Made by a program: the position numbers and the translations under genes. Of a stretch of 64,000 nucleotides of DNA, positions 1 through 7,815 are shown one piece after another. How positions within the stretch are numbered: position 1 is the stretch's first letter; each line of letters begins with the position of its first letter. Source of the DNA: Conyzicola lurida (lineage in GTDB: Bacteria; Actinomycetota; Actinomycetes; Actinomycetales; Microbacteriaceae); contig NZ_JACHMJ010000001.1 in assembly GCF_014204935.1 (NCBI RefSeq), positions 496,001 through 560,000 of the forward strand. The letters run 5' to 3'. Below the pieces are notes generated by a model that saw only the letters and a program-made list of their open reading frames with translations, was not told where the DNA came from and did not search any database.

Positions 1-411
1 CAGGATGCCGGTGAGGGCGAATTCCGCGAGCGGGATCTCGTGCACGCCGGACGCCGTGGTGAACACGATGTCGCTGGTCCCGAGGTCTGTCTTGGTGACG
101 AACTGCCCGATGCCCGAGCTGGTGCCCTGCACCCACTTCAGGTTCGGGGCGTTCTGGGGGAGCTTGGCCGGTTCGAACCAGTCGAAGTCGAAGGCGACTT
201 CGGCCTGCGCCAACATCGCGCGCCAGCGGGCCTCGCCGTCGGCGTCGAGAACCGGGTGGCGGCCCTTGTGGTCGGCGACGTACTGCGACGCGGGGATGAG
301 TGCGGGGTCGTGCAGCACACGCACCCGCGGGTCGACGGCCGCGATGCGCTGCACGTGTTCCGGCTCGAGGGGCGAGGCGATGAGGACATTGACGGGGTCG
401 GGCGAGGTCAC
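1..411 (-). CDS. D-2-hydroxyacid dehydrogenase, N-terminal part (runs off the window)
   Basis: The first 137 codons are present and the gene continues beyond base 1. The start is GTG at 411-409, with AAGGAA a few bases upstream as ribosome binding site. The peptide begins VTSPDPVNVLIASPLEPEHV and later carries TTASGVHEIPLAEFAL. This matches the motif before the NAD-binding domain of D-isomer-specific 2-hydroxyacid dehydrogenases (family knowledge). Only the substrate-domain half is visible, so the NAD-binding Rossmann motif and the catalytic Arg/Glu/His cannot be checked. It is the third gene of a minus-strand run (GntR regulator, amidohydrolase, this gene), 29 bases after the amidohydrolase stop, so it is probably co-transcribed and controlled by that regulator. 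The substrate is unknown. Confidence 0.75.
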   Translation of the reverse strand, partial: MTSPDPVNVLIASPLEPEHVQRIAAVDPRVRVLHDPALIPASQYVADHKGRHPVLDADGEARWRAMLAQAEVAFDFDWFEPAKLPQNAPNLKWVQGTSSGIGQFVTKTDLGTSDIVFTTASGVHEIPLAEFALTGIL

Positions 412-440
412 GGTGGTTCCTTGGGGCTCGAGGTGCGGTG

Positions 441-1676
441 CTAGCGGGCGGGAGTGTGGAGCGTGCCGCCCGACATGACCAGCCGGATGTTGCGCAGGCT
501 GCGCAGGTCGGTCAGGGGGTCACCGTCGACGGCGATCAGGTCGGCGGAGAGACCGGCCCGAACCCTGCCCGTCTGGTCGCCGAGACCGTGGTGGTCGGCG
601 GCGCGGCTCGTGGCGGAGAGGATCGTGTCCATGGCGGAGGGGCCGCACTCCGAGATGAGGGCCATCTCTTCGGCGATGCCGTCGAACGGGGTGCGGTGCC
701 AGCCGGCGTCGGTACCGGTGACGAAGTTGACGCCGGCGAGCTGCAGGCGGCGGAACTGTTCCATGCCGTTGTCGAACTTGCGCTGCCAGCCCGCGATCGC
801 GTCGGCCGGGCCGCCCGTGTCGACGAGGTGGTCGAGGATGAACTTGCGCACGGAAACCGTCGGGCTCACGTAGATGCCCGAGCGCGCCATCCGGTCTGCC
901 ATCTCTTCGTCGAATTCGCTGGCACCTCGGCCGTCTTTCGCGAAGCCCGCGTGTTCGATCTGGTCGGCGCCGGCGGTGATCGCCATGCCGATCGCGACCG
1001 AGCTGAGGCAGTGCACGGTGACCTTGCGCTCGCGGGAGTGCGCTTCGTCGACAATCGCGTTCAGTTCGTCCTGCGAGTAGGCGGGCATCCACGGCCGCGT
1101 GTTCGGGGTGCCGCCGCCGGTGCCCATGACCTTGATCCAGTCCGCGCCGGCCTTGACGAGCTCGCGCACGCGGCGGCGCACGCCGTCGACGCCGTCGGCT
1201 TCGCCACCGAAGAACCAGCAGTGCCCGCCGGTGATCGTGACGGGAGGGCCGCAGAGCAGCATGCGCGGGCCGGACGCCCAGCCGCGCTCGACCGCGCGTC
1301 GCAGGTCGAACGCGGTGTCGCGGTACGAGCCGGTGTCGCGCACGGTGGTGATTCCGCCGGAGAGAGCGATGCTCGCGGCGCTCGCCGAAGCGGCGACGAG
1401 CGCGCCGGCCGGCTCGAGCACGGCCTGCTCGGCGGGGGTCGCGTCGGCGGCGAGGTTGAGGTGCACGTGCGAGTCGATGAGCCCTGGAAGCACGGTGTGC
1501 GCGCGGTGGTCGAGCACGGTCGTCGCCGACTCGATGGCACGGGCCGCCGCATCGCCGGTCAGCACACTCTCGATGCGGCCGCCGCGCACGACGACGGTCG
1601 CATCGGCCAGTGGCGCGTCGCCCGAGCCGTCGATCAGCCGGCCGGCGCGGACGACGGTCAGGTCTGCGGCGCTCAT
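441..1676 (-). CDS. Amidohydrolase, imidazolonepropionase/prolidase-like (COG1228 type)
   Basis: This 411-residue metal-dependent hydrolase is full length for the family. The N-terminal beta-sandwich leads into LPGLIDSHVHLN with metal ligands His70 and His72. Lys182 (DWIKVMGTGG) fits the carbamylated bridging lysine, followed by His222 (VTVHC), His242 (QIEHAGF) and the catalytic Asp323 (VTGTDAGWH). The complete binuclear ligand set predicts an active cytoplasmic enzyme that cleaves an amide or cyclic amide bond. It overlaps the upstream GntR gene by four bases (ATGA), so the two are translationally coupled. A 2-hydroxyacid dehydrogenase follows. The real substrate cannot be read from sequence; Xaa-Pro dipeptides or N-acyl amino acids are family precedents only. 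Confidence 0.85.
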   Translation of the reverse strand: MSAADLTVVRAGRLIDGSGDAPLADATVVVRGGRIESVLTGDAAARAIESATTVLDHRAHTVLPGLIDSHVHLNLAADATPAEQAVLEPAGALVAASASAASIALSGGITTVRDTGSYRDTAFDLRRAVERGWASGPRMLLCGPPVTITGGHCWFFGGEADGVDGVRRRVRELVKAGADWIKVMGTGGGTPNTRPWMPAYSQDELNAIVDEAHSRERKVTVHCLSSVAIGMAITAGADQIEHAGFAKDGRGASEFDEEMADRMARSGIYVSPTVSVRKFILDHLVDTGGPADAIAGWQRKFDNGMEQFRRLQLAGVNFVTGTDAGWHRTPFDGIAEEMALISECGPSAMDTILSATSRAADHHGLGDQTGRVRAGLSADLIAVDGDPLTDLRSLRNIRLVMSGGTLHTPAR

Positions 1677-2407
1677 TGGGCGGGGGAGGAGGGGGCGGTC
1701 TCGTCGGTGAGAGTCGGGAAGTTGGCGCGGTCGGCGATCGGGTAGGTGAGCACGAGGCGGTCGTATGCGCCCGAGGCGTGGGCACGGATCTCGGCCACCG
1801 CTTTCGCGACGTCGCCGGAACGGATGTACTCGAGCAGCTGCGTGTGCTCGGCCACGGCGATCGTCAGGTAGTCGCGGTTCGCCGCCGCGCGGGTGAGCAA
1901 AAACAGGAGCATCTGCGAGCGGATGGTGTTCCAGGCGTTGGTGAGGCGGTCGTGCTTGGCGGCCTGGTAGATGCCGTCGTGGAACTTGATGTCGAGCTGG
2001 GTGAGCCGGTGCTCGTCGTTGGCGGCGACCGCGGCTTCCATCTCGCGGATCACCGATTCGAGCTGGGCGAGGTCTTCGGCGGTGGCGTGCGTCGCGGCCC
2101 GCTCGATCGCGAAGGTCTCGAGGGTGGTACGTAGCGTGGTGAGCTCGAGCAGGTCGCTGACCGAGAGCTTGACGACGGAGGCACCGCGGTGCAGCTCGGT
2201 GGAGACGAGTCCCTCCTGGCGGAGCAGCACGAGCGCCTCGCGAACCGGGCCGCGGCTCACGTCGAGCTGGTGCGCGATCTCCGCTTCGCCGAGGCGGTCG
2301 CCCACCTTGAAGACACCGTCGAAAATGGCTTGGCGGATGCTCTCGACCACTTCTTCGGAGAGGCCCGCGCGTTTGGCGGGACGGAATCCGGGCATTGCAG
2401 TCGTCAC
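1673..2407 (-). CDS. GntR-family transcriptional regulator with FCD ligand domain
   Basis: This 244-residue FadR-subfamily regulator has an N-terminal winged helix (about residues 12-80; LDVSRGPVREALVLLRQEGLV is the recognition region). The C-terminal FCD domain carries metal ligands Asp139, His143, His188 and His210. I chose GTG at 2407 because GGAGG lies just upstream; an ATG at 2443 in the same frame has no ribosome binding site. FCD proteins bind small carboxylates and usually repress the adjacent operon (family knowledge), here the amidohydrolase and hydroxyacid dehydrogenase. A perfect 10-bp palindrome at 2427-2436 is a likely autoregulatory operator. Confidence 0.9.
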   Translation of the reverse strand: MTTAMPGFRPAKRAGLSEEVVESIRQAIFDGVFKVGDRLGEAEIAHQLDVSRGPVREALVLLRQEGLVSTELHRGASVVKLSVSDLLELTTLRTTLETFAIERAATHATAEDLAQLESVIREMEAAVAANDEHRLTQLDIKFHDGIYQAAKHDRLTNAWNTIRSQMLLFLLTRAAANRDYLTIAVAEHTQLLEYIRSGDVAKAVAEIRAHASGAYDRLVLTYPIADRANFPTLTDETAPSSPAQ

Positions 2408-2426
2408 GTTTCCTCCGCTGAGTTTT

Positions 2427-2436
2427 TTGTTAACAA
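2427..2436. promoter_or_regulatory. Palindromic candidate operator of the GntR regulator
   Basis: The perfect palindrome TTGTTAACAA lies 20 bases upstream of the GTG start of the GntR gene, in a locally AT-rich stretch. FadR-type GntR proteins bind short palindromes with GT...AC half sites. Assignment to this regulator is inference. Confidence 0.45.
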
Positions 2437-2517
2437 TTTGCAATCTAGCAGGATGACGCGGGGCAGTCCAATCTGCGAGTGGCGTGGCGCGGGCGCGGAG
2501 GGTCGTGGAAGCCGCAT

Positions 2518-2578
2518 CGTGATCGGCGGCAAAATGCTGTTGCCGCCCGTCGGGAGGGACATTTTGCCGCCGATCACG
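2518..2578. repeat. 19-bp perfect inverted repeat
   Basis: Arms 2518-2536 and 2560-2578 are perfect reverse complements (CGTGATCGGCGGCAAAATG on the left) around a 23-base loop. The element lies between the MFS gene stop and the GntR gene promoter on the minus strand. It has no T-tract, so it is not a classic terminator. It may stabilise RNA ends or be a small dispersed element. Confidence 0.7.
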
Positions 2579-2615
2579 CGTCGCCGGAGCCGATGGCGGC
2601 GTAACTGCTCGCGGA

Positions 2616-2660
2616 TTGAGCCGGTCGAAATCCTGTCGAACGGGGTTTCGACAGGCTCAA
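2616..2660. repeat. Dispersed palindromic repeat (family A)
   Basis: Arms TTGAGCCGGTCGAAA (2616-2630) and TTTCGACAGGCTCAA (2646-2660) pair with one mismatch. A partial copy of the tail (AGGCTCAACCCGCC) follows at once. This is the first of about a dozen copies of this family in the window. Confidence 0.8.
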
Positions 2661-2694
2661 CCCGCCCAAGAGGCTCAACCCGCCTCAGGAACGC

Positions 2695-3903
2695 CTAAGA
2701 CGGCTGAATAGGGATCGGCGCCGTGTCGGGCAGCGACGTCAGTTCGCGGCCGCGCAGGTCGGGGTGCCAGCTGCGCAGTAGCAGCGGGATGAGGAAGCCG
2801 ACGAAGGCGAGCGAGGCCGCGATGGCGAATCCGCCGATTGCCCCGTTCGCGTCGATGAGGAAGCCCGCGAGCGCCGACCCCATGGCCGCGCCGATCAACT
2901 GGCCCGTGCCGACCCAGCCGTACGCCTCGGCGGTGTCGCTGAACTTCACGGTCGCCGAGACGATCGCGAACATCACCGCCAGGGCGGGGGCGATGCCGAT
3001 GCCGGCGATGAACAGCGCGATCGCGAGCCACCAGAAGTCGAGCGAGGCGAGGGTCAGAGCCATTCCGGTGAAGACCGCGAACATGCGACGCGCCATAGCC
3101 CAGGGTCCGACGGGCAGGTGCCCGAGGGCGAGGCCGCCGGCGAGCGAGCCGAACGCGAAGACCGCGAGGATGATGCCCGACTCGGCGCCGTGGTCGCCGA
3201 ACGTGGCGACGACGCTCGCCTCGACCGCCGAGCACGCGCCGATCAGTAGGAAGCCGGTGATCGTGGAGAGCAGCACGGCGGGTTTCTTCAGCACGACCCC
3301 GAGACGGCGCTTGCTGCGCGGGATGCGCACTCGCCCGACCTCGGGCGAGAGGATGAACCAGAGCCCGCCGCCGACCATGAGGAATCCGGCGAGCACGATC
3401 GCGAGCGTGGTGGAAATCTGCACGGCGACGAACGTCGTGATCACGGGCCCGGCGACCCAGATGATCTCCTGCGCCGAGGCGTCGAGGGAGAACAGCGGGG
3501 TGAGCTGCTTCGAGTTGACGAGCTTGGGGTAGATGGTGCGCACGGCCGGCTGGATCGGGGGAGTCGACAACCCGCCGATGAACCCGACGACCATGTACAG
3601 CCACACCGGCATCACGATGAACGCCATGCAGAAGATCGAGAGGGTACAGACCACCATCGTGAGCACGAGCACCTTGCGCATGGTCCAGCGGCCCATCCAG
3701 CGGCTGGTGAGCGGGCCGGCGATCGCCTGGCCGATGCTGGTCGCGGCGAGCACGAGCCCCGCGGCGCCGTACGAGTCGTGGATGCGCTCGATGTGCAGCA
3801 GGTACGCGAGCGAGAGCATTCCCGAGGGGAAGCGTGCGGTTAACTGCGCAGCGATGATCCGGGCTACCCCCGGCGTTTTCAACAGACTTGCGTAGCTACT
3901 CAC
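2695..3903 (-). CDS. MFS transporter, unknown substrate
   Basis: This 402-residue integral membrane protein has about twelve hydrophobic segments, as expected for the major facilitator superfamily. The loop after the second segment, LTSRWMGRWTMRKVLVL, resembles the MFS loop 2-3 signature. The N terminus begins MSSYASLLKTPGVARIIAAQ, a form common in actinobacterial drug/metabolite permeases. The start is GTG at 3903, supported by a -10 hexamer exactly six bases upstream (leaderless). It is divergent from the ribonucleotide reductase operon and separated from it by 234 bases. The substrate and direction of transport cannot be read from sequence. Confidence 0.8.
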   Translation of the reverse strand: MSSYASLLKTPGVARIIAAQLTARFPSGMLSLAYLLHIERIHDSYGAAGLVLAATSIGQAIAGPLTSRWMGRWTMRKVLVLTMVVCTLSIFCMAFIVMPVWLYMVVGFIGGLSTPPIQPAVRTIYPKLVNSKQLTPLFSLDASAQEIIWVAGPVITTFVAVQISTTLAIVLAGFLMVGGGLWFILSPEVGRVRIPRSKRRLGVVLKKPAVLLSTITGFLLIGACSAVEASVVATFGDHGAESGIILAVFAFGSLAGGLALGHLPVGPWAMARRMFAVFTGMALTLASLDFWWLAIALFIAGIGIAPALAVMFAIVSATVKFSDTAEAYGWVGTGQLIGAAMGSALAGFLIDANGAIGGFAIAASLAFVGFLIPLLLRSWHPDLRGRELTSLPDTAPIPIQPS

Positions 3904-3915
3904 CGACCCAGTCTA
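3904..3915 (-). promoter_or_regulatory. Leaderless promoter -10 element of the MFS gene
   Basis: On the minus strand TAGACT (3915-3910) is followed by six bases and then the GTG start at 3903. Transcription should begin at the start codon. No ribosome binding site is present. Confidence 0.6.
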
Positions 3916-3984
3916 GGGAGTTGCCGCGGCATCCCGCCCCTCTCTGGGGGTTGCAGAAACGAGTGTCGGATGCCGCGGCTAGCC

Positions 3985-3993
3985 TGTGGACAA
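3985..3993 (-). promoter_or_regulatory. DnaA box
   Basis: The plus strand reads TGTGGACAA, so the minus strand reads TTGTCCACA, a standard DnaA box. It lies 152 bases before the reductase start and faces a second box at 4004-4012. Confidence 0.6.
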
Positions 3994-4003
3994 GTCGTAC
4001 AAG

Positions 4004-4012
4004 TTATCCACA
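4004..4012 (+). promoter_or_regulatory. DnaA box (perfect consensus)
   Basis: TTATCCACA is an exact match to the DnaA 9-mer. Together with the inverted box at 3985-3993 it forms a pair with start points 19 bp apart, directly upstream of two NrdR boxes. Confidence 0.65.
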
Positions 4013-4028
4013 CCTGTGGAGGACACGC

Positions 4029-4044
4029 CCACTATATGTAGCGC
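4029..4044 (+). promoter_or_regulatory. NrdR box 1
   Basis: The 16-bp site has core CTATATGTAG, which fits the NrdR consensus CWATATATWG with one substitution. It is paired with a second box exactly 32 bp downstream, the helical phasing expected for tandem NrdR sites. Confidence 0.8.
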
Positions 4045-4060
4045 TATGTGCGACGACTGC

Positions 4061-4076
4061 CACCAATATATAGTGG
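4061..4076 (+). promoter_or_regulatory. NrdR box 2
   Basis: Core CAATATATAG is a perfect match to the NrdR consensus. It lies 62 bases before the reductase start. Repression by the ATP/dATP-sensing regulator NrdR is predicted; the nrdR gene itself is not in this window. Confidence 0.85.
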
Positions 4077-4137
4077 TGGAACAGCCGGGCCGGCGACATC
4101 AGTTCGCGGCCAATTCTGGGCATTTTGAGGAGCATTC

Positions 4138-6588
4138 GTGGGAATCACAGTAGTAAAGCGCAACGGCGAGCGAGAGCCGTACGACGCCAACAAGATCAAC
4201 CTCGCGATCGAGCACGCCACCTACGGCCTCGATGACAACATCACCTGGGTCACGCAGATCGCGTCGGAACTCGAGCTCACGCTCTTCGACGGCATCACCA
4301 CCCAGCAGCTCGACGAGGCAGTCATCCAGGTCGCGCTGCAGAACGTCAAGGACGACCCGGCGTTCGACGTCGTCGCCGCGCGTCTCCTCCTCAAGACGAT
4401 CTACAAGCGCGTGCTCGGCGACTACTCCGGCGCCGACGAACTGAAGGCGCTGCACGCCAGCCACTTCGAGGCCAACGTGCGCCGCGGCGTCGAGGAGGGC
4501 CTTCTCGACACCCGCCTCACCAGCCTCTTCGACTTCTCGAAGCTGTCGGCCGCCCTCGAGCCCGCCCACGACGAGCTGCTCAAGTACATCGGCGTCGTCA
4601 CGCTGAACAACCGCTACGGCATCAAGGGCCGCAACGGCGACGCGCTCGAGGTCCCCCAGTACTTCTGGATGCGCATCGCGATGGGCCTCTCGCTCAACGA
4701 GCAGAACCCCACCGAGCACGCCATCGCCTTCTACGAGAAGATGTCCCGCCTCGAGTACCTCGCGGCCGGATCCACCCTCGTCAACGCGGGCACCGCGTAC
4801 CCCCAGCTCGCGAACTGCTTCGTTATGGAGATGCAGGACGACATGGAGCACATCGCCAAGACCACGCGCGATGTCATGTGGCTCACCAAGGGCACCGGCG
4901 GAATCGGCCTCTCGGTCACCAAGCTCCGCGCGCAGGGTTCGCCCATCCGCTCGAACAACACCACGTCGACCGGGCCGATACCGTTCATGCACACCATCGA
5001 CTCGATCCTCCGGGCGGTGAGCCGCGGCGGAAAGAAGTTCGGCGCTCTCTGTTTCTACATGGAGAACTGGCACATGGACTTCCCGGAGTTCCTCGAGCTG
5101 CGCAACAACTCGGGTGACCCGTACCGCCGCACCCGCACCGCCAACACCGCGGTGTGGATCAGCGACGAGTTCATGAAGCGCGTGCAGAACGACCAGGACT
5201 GGTACCTGTTCGACCCGCTCGAGGTCGCGGACCTCAACGAGCTGTACGGCCAGGAGTTCTCGACCCGCTACAACGAGTACGTCGCGAAGGCCGAAGCCGG
5301 CGAGATGCGCATGTTCAAGAAGATCGGCGCCCGCGAGCAGTTCAAGTCGATCCTCATCTCCCTCCAGACCACGAGCCACCCGTGGCTCACCTGGAAGGAC
5401 ACGATCAACAACCGTGCGCTCAACAACAACACGGGAACGATCCACCTCTCCAACCTCTGCACCGAGATCACGCTGCCGCAGGACGAGGACAACGTCTCGG
5501 TCTGCAACCTCGCGTCGATCAACCTGTCGCGCCACCTCGACGACGCGTCGAAGCTCGACTTCTCGAAGATCGAGGAGAGCGCCCGCCTCGCCGTGCGCCA
5601 GCTCGACAACCTCATCGACATCACGCGTTCCAGCGTGAAGGAGGCGGACTTCTCGAACCAGCAGAACCGCGCCGTCGGCCTGGGAGTCATGGGTTTCACC
5701 GACATCATCGAGCGCATGGGCATCAGCTACGAGAGCGAAGAGGCCTACGACCTGATCGACGAGATCATGGAGCACGTCTCCTACGCGGCGATCGACGAGA
5801 GCGCGAACCTCGCTCAGGAGCGCGGCGCCTACGAGAACTTCGCCGGCTCGCGCTGGGCGCAGGGACTCGTCCCGCTCGACACGATCGCCCTCACCGAGGC
5901 CGACCGTGGCCAGGAGATCAAGGTGAACCGCAAGTCGCGCCTCGACTGGGACGCCCTGCGCCTCAAGGTCAAGGGCGGAATGCGTAACGCCACCCTCATG
6001 GCCATCGCGCCCACGGCATCCATCGGTCTTGTCGCCGGCACCACGCCCGGCTTCGACCCGCAGTTCTCGCAGATCTTCAGCCGTGCCACGTCCAACGGCA
6101 AGTTCCTCGAGGTCAACCGCAACCTTGTGAACGACCTGCAGAAGCTCGGCATCTGGGACTCGACCAAGGAGAGCATCCTGCGCAGCCAGGGCGACATCCA
6201 GAACGTCGCGTCGATCCCCGACCACATCAAGGCCACGTACAAGACGAGCTTCCAGCTCTCGCCGTACGCGTTCCTCGAGGTCGCGGCCCGTGCCCAGAAG
6301 TGGATCGACCAGGCCATCAGCCGCAACATGTACCTCGAGACCCGCGACGTCGGCGACATGATGGACATCTACATGAGCGCGTGGGAGCGTGGAGTCAAGA
6401 CCACGTACTACCTGCACATGAAGCCGCGTCACACTGCCGAGCAGTCGACCGTCAAGGTCAACAAGTCCGAAGACATCGAGTCGGGTGTCAAGAAGGGCTT
6501 CGGCGCCGGCAAGGCAGCAGTAGGTGCAGCGGATGCCGCGGCTCCTGCCGCGCCGCGTAAGGGCTTCGGCTTCGGAGGTGCAAAGTAA
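4138..6588 (+). CDS. nrdA: Class I ribonucleoside-diphosphate reductase, alpha subunit
   Basis: This 816-residue catalytic subunit reduces NDPs to dNDPs. An ATP-cone domain (about residues 3-92, VVKRNGEREPYDANKI) provides allosteric activity control. Active-site residues are present: Cys227 (LANCF), the Asn439-x-Cys441-x-Glu443 set (SNLCTEI) and Cys456 (SVCNLAS). The start is GTG at 4138, with GAGGAG upstream. The protein ends in a low-complexity Ala/Gly/Lys tail (KGFGFGGAK) and lacks the C-terminal CxxC pair that normally re-reduces the active site. A 22-residue ORF carrying such a CxxC starts at the overlapping TAATG. Regulation by NrdR, and perhaps DnaA, is predicted from the upstream boxes. 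The beta subunit follows. Confidence 0.95.
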   Translation: MGITVVKRNGEREPYDANKINLAIEHATYGLDDNITWVTQIASELELTLFDGITTQQLDEAVIQVALQNVKDDPAFDVVAARLLLKTIYKRVLGDYSGADELKALHASHFEANVRRGVEEGLLDTRLTSLFDFSKLSAALEPAHDELLKYIGVVTLNNRYGIKGRNGDALEVPQYFWMRIAMGLSLNEQNPTEHAIAFYEKMSRLEYLAAGSTLVNAGTAYPQLANCFVMEMQDDMEHIAKTTRDVMWLTKGTGGIGLSVTKLRAQGSPIRSNNTTSTGPIPFMHTIDSILRAVSRGGKKFGALCFYMENWHMDFPEFLELRNNSGDPYRRTRTANTAVWISDEFMKRVQNDQDWYLFDPLEVADLNELYGQEFSTRYNEYVAKAEAGEMRMFKKIGAREQFKSILISLQTTSHPWLTWKDTINNRALNNNTGTIHLSNLCTEITLPQDEDNVSVCNLASINLSRHLDDASKLDFSKIEESARLAVRQLDNLIDITRSSVKEADFSNQQNRAVGLGVMGFTDIIERMGISYESEEAYDLIDEIMEHVSYAAIDESANLAQERGAYENFAGSRWAQGLVPLDTIALTEADRGQEIKVNRKSRLDWDALRLKVKGGMRNATLMAIAPTASIGLVAGTTPGFDPQFSQIFSRATSNGKFLEVNRNLVNDLQKLGIWDSTKESILRSQGDIQNVASIPDHIKATYKTSFQLSPYAFLEVAARAQKWIDQAISRNMYLETRDVGDMMDIYMSAWERGVKTTYYLHMKPRHTAEQSTVKVNKSEDIESGVKKGFGAGKAAVGAADAAAPAAPRKGFGFGGAK

Positions 6589-6656
6589 TGAACCCGGACG
6601 AGTACTACGTACCCACCGACCCGATGGACGACCTGCAGTGCGACAGCTGCCAGTGA
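6588..6656 (+). CDS. 22-residue ORF carrying the reductase CxxC redox tail
   Basis: The ATG at 6588 overlaps the stop of the alpha-subunit gene by one base (TAATG) in the -1 frame. GGAGGTG lies seven bases upstream, an excellent ribosome binding site. The peptide starts MNPDEYYVPTDPMDD and ends LQCDSCQ. A CxxC at the extreme C terminus is the hallmark of the swinging redox tail of class I alpha subunits (family knowledge), and the alpha subunit here has none. Two readings are open: a separately translated peptide that works in trans, or a fusion to the alpha chain by -1 frameshifting at GCAAAG just before the stop. A sequencing indel is a third possibility, though the strong ribosome binding site argues against it. 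Confidence 0.7.
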   Translation: MNPDEYYVPTDPMDDLQCDSCQ

Positions 6657-6729
6657 TTCGAGACGGTCGCTGAGCGACCTCCTCATCAACCATTTGCGCG
6701 TCACACGTCTTCACTAAGGAAAAGAATTT

Positions 6730-7728
6730 ATGGGAATCCTCGGCACCGGCCTCCAAGACGGCCTGCTTCTCAAACCGATCAAGTACCAGTGGGCGATGGA
6801 CCTGTACGACCAGGCCGTCGCGAACACCTGGTTCCCGAACGAGATCCAGCTCGGCGAGGACATCGCCGACTTCAAGAAGATGTCGGACGAAGAGCGCCAC
6901 GCGGTGACCTTCCTCATGAGCTACTTCAACCCGAACGAGCTGCTCGTCAACAAGGCCCTGGCCTTCGGCGTGTACCCCTACGTCTCGGCGGCGGAATGCT
7001 CGCTGTACCTCGCAAAGCAGATGTGGGAAGAAGCCAATCACTGCATGAGCTTCGAGTACGTGCTCGAGACCTTCCCCATCGACCGGGAGGCCGCGTACAA
7101 CTCGCACGTCGACATCCCCTCGATGGCGCGCAAAGAAGAGTTCGAGATGAAGTACATCCGTCGGATGACGGAGCAGACGATCGACATCAGCACGACCGAG
7201 GGCAAGCAGGACTTCGTCCGCAACCTCGTCGCGTACAACGTCATCCTCGAGGGCGTCTGGTTCTACTCGGGCTTTATGGTCGCCCTGTCGTTCCGCCAGC
7301 GGAACCTGCTGCGCAACTTCGGTTCGCTCATGGACTGGGTCGTGCGTGACGAGAGCCTGCACCTCAAGTTCGGCATCAACCTCATCCTGACCGTGCTCGA
7401 GGAGAACCCCGAGGTCGGCACCGAGGAGTTCGCGAACGAGATCAAGCAGATGATCCTCGACGCCGTGGAGATGGAAGAGGAATACAACCGCGACCTGCTT
7501 CCCAACGGCATCCTCGGTCTCAACGCCACGTACATCAACCAGTACGTGAAGTACCTCGCCGACCGCCGCCTCGAGGAGCTCGGATTCGACGCGCACTACA
7601 ACGTGTCGAACCCCGCCAAGTGGATGGCCGCCGCGAACGACACCCTGCAGCTGGTGAACTTCTTCGAGTCGACGAACACGTCGTACGAGTCGAACGCCTC
7701 GGCAACGGTGGGCGCGAAGAGCGAGTAG
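6730..7728 (+). CDS. nrdB: Ribonucleotide reductase beta subunit, class Ic-like (Phe at the radical site)
   Basis: This 332-residue R2 protein houses the dimetal cofactor. Ligands read directly are Glu70, Glu101, His104, Glu174, Glu208 and His211. The spacings (31, 3, 73, 34, 3) equal those of Chlamydia trachomatis R2 (E89, E120, H123, E193, E227, H230), as I recall that numbering. The position of the radical tyrosine is Phe108 (EANHCMSF), and the first ligand is Glu rather than Asp. Both are class Ic hallmarks, so a Mn/Fe cofactor without a tyrosyl radical is predicted. The start is ATG at 6730 with AAGGAAAAG upstream. It lies 73 bases after the small CxxC ORF and is almost certainly co-transcribed with the alpha subunit. 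Confidence 0.93.
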   Translation: MGILGTGLQDGLLLKPIKYQWAMDLYDQAVANTWFPNEIQLGEDIADFKKMSDEERHAVTFLMSYFNPNELLVNKALAFGVYPYVSAAECSLYLAKQMWEEANHCMSFEYVLETFPIDREAAYNSHVDIPSMARKEEFEMKYIRRMTEQTIDISTTEGKQDFVRNLVAYNVILEGVWFYSGFMVALSFRQRNLLRNFGSLMDWVVRDESLHLKFGINLILTVLEENPEVGTEEFANEIKQMILDAVEMEEEYNRDLLPNGILGLNATYINQYVKYLADRRLEELGFDAHYNVSNPAKWMAAANDTLQLVNFFESTNTSYESNASATVGAKSE

Positions 7729-7739
7729 CGCTTCCTTTC

Positions 7740-7815
7740 GGTGGTTGAGTAGGCCGGCCACGGCCGTATCGAAACCCGGTTTCGATGCGGTCGCCGTGCG
7801 ACCTGCTCAACCACC
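7740..7815. repeat. Palindromic repeat (family B) after the reductase operon
   Basis: Outer arms GGTGGTTGAGTAGG (7740-7753) and CCTGCTCAACCACC (7802-7815) pair with one G-T position. An inner palindrome ATCGAAA/TTTCGAT surrounds CCCGG. It starts 12 bases after the beta-subunit stop, so it can fold at the mRNA 3' end. A half copy recurs near 47500-47530. Confidence 0.75.

Noticed and set aside
4099-7761. A 1220-codon open frame on the minus strand across the reductase operon
   Set aside because: It mirrors two well-identified genes on the plus strand, has no family motif and shows the Arg/Val/Glu/Asp-rich composition typical of antisense frames in GC-rich DNA.
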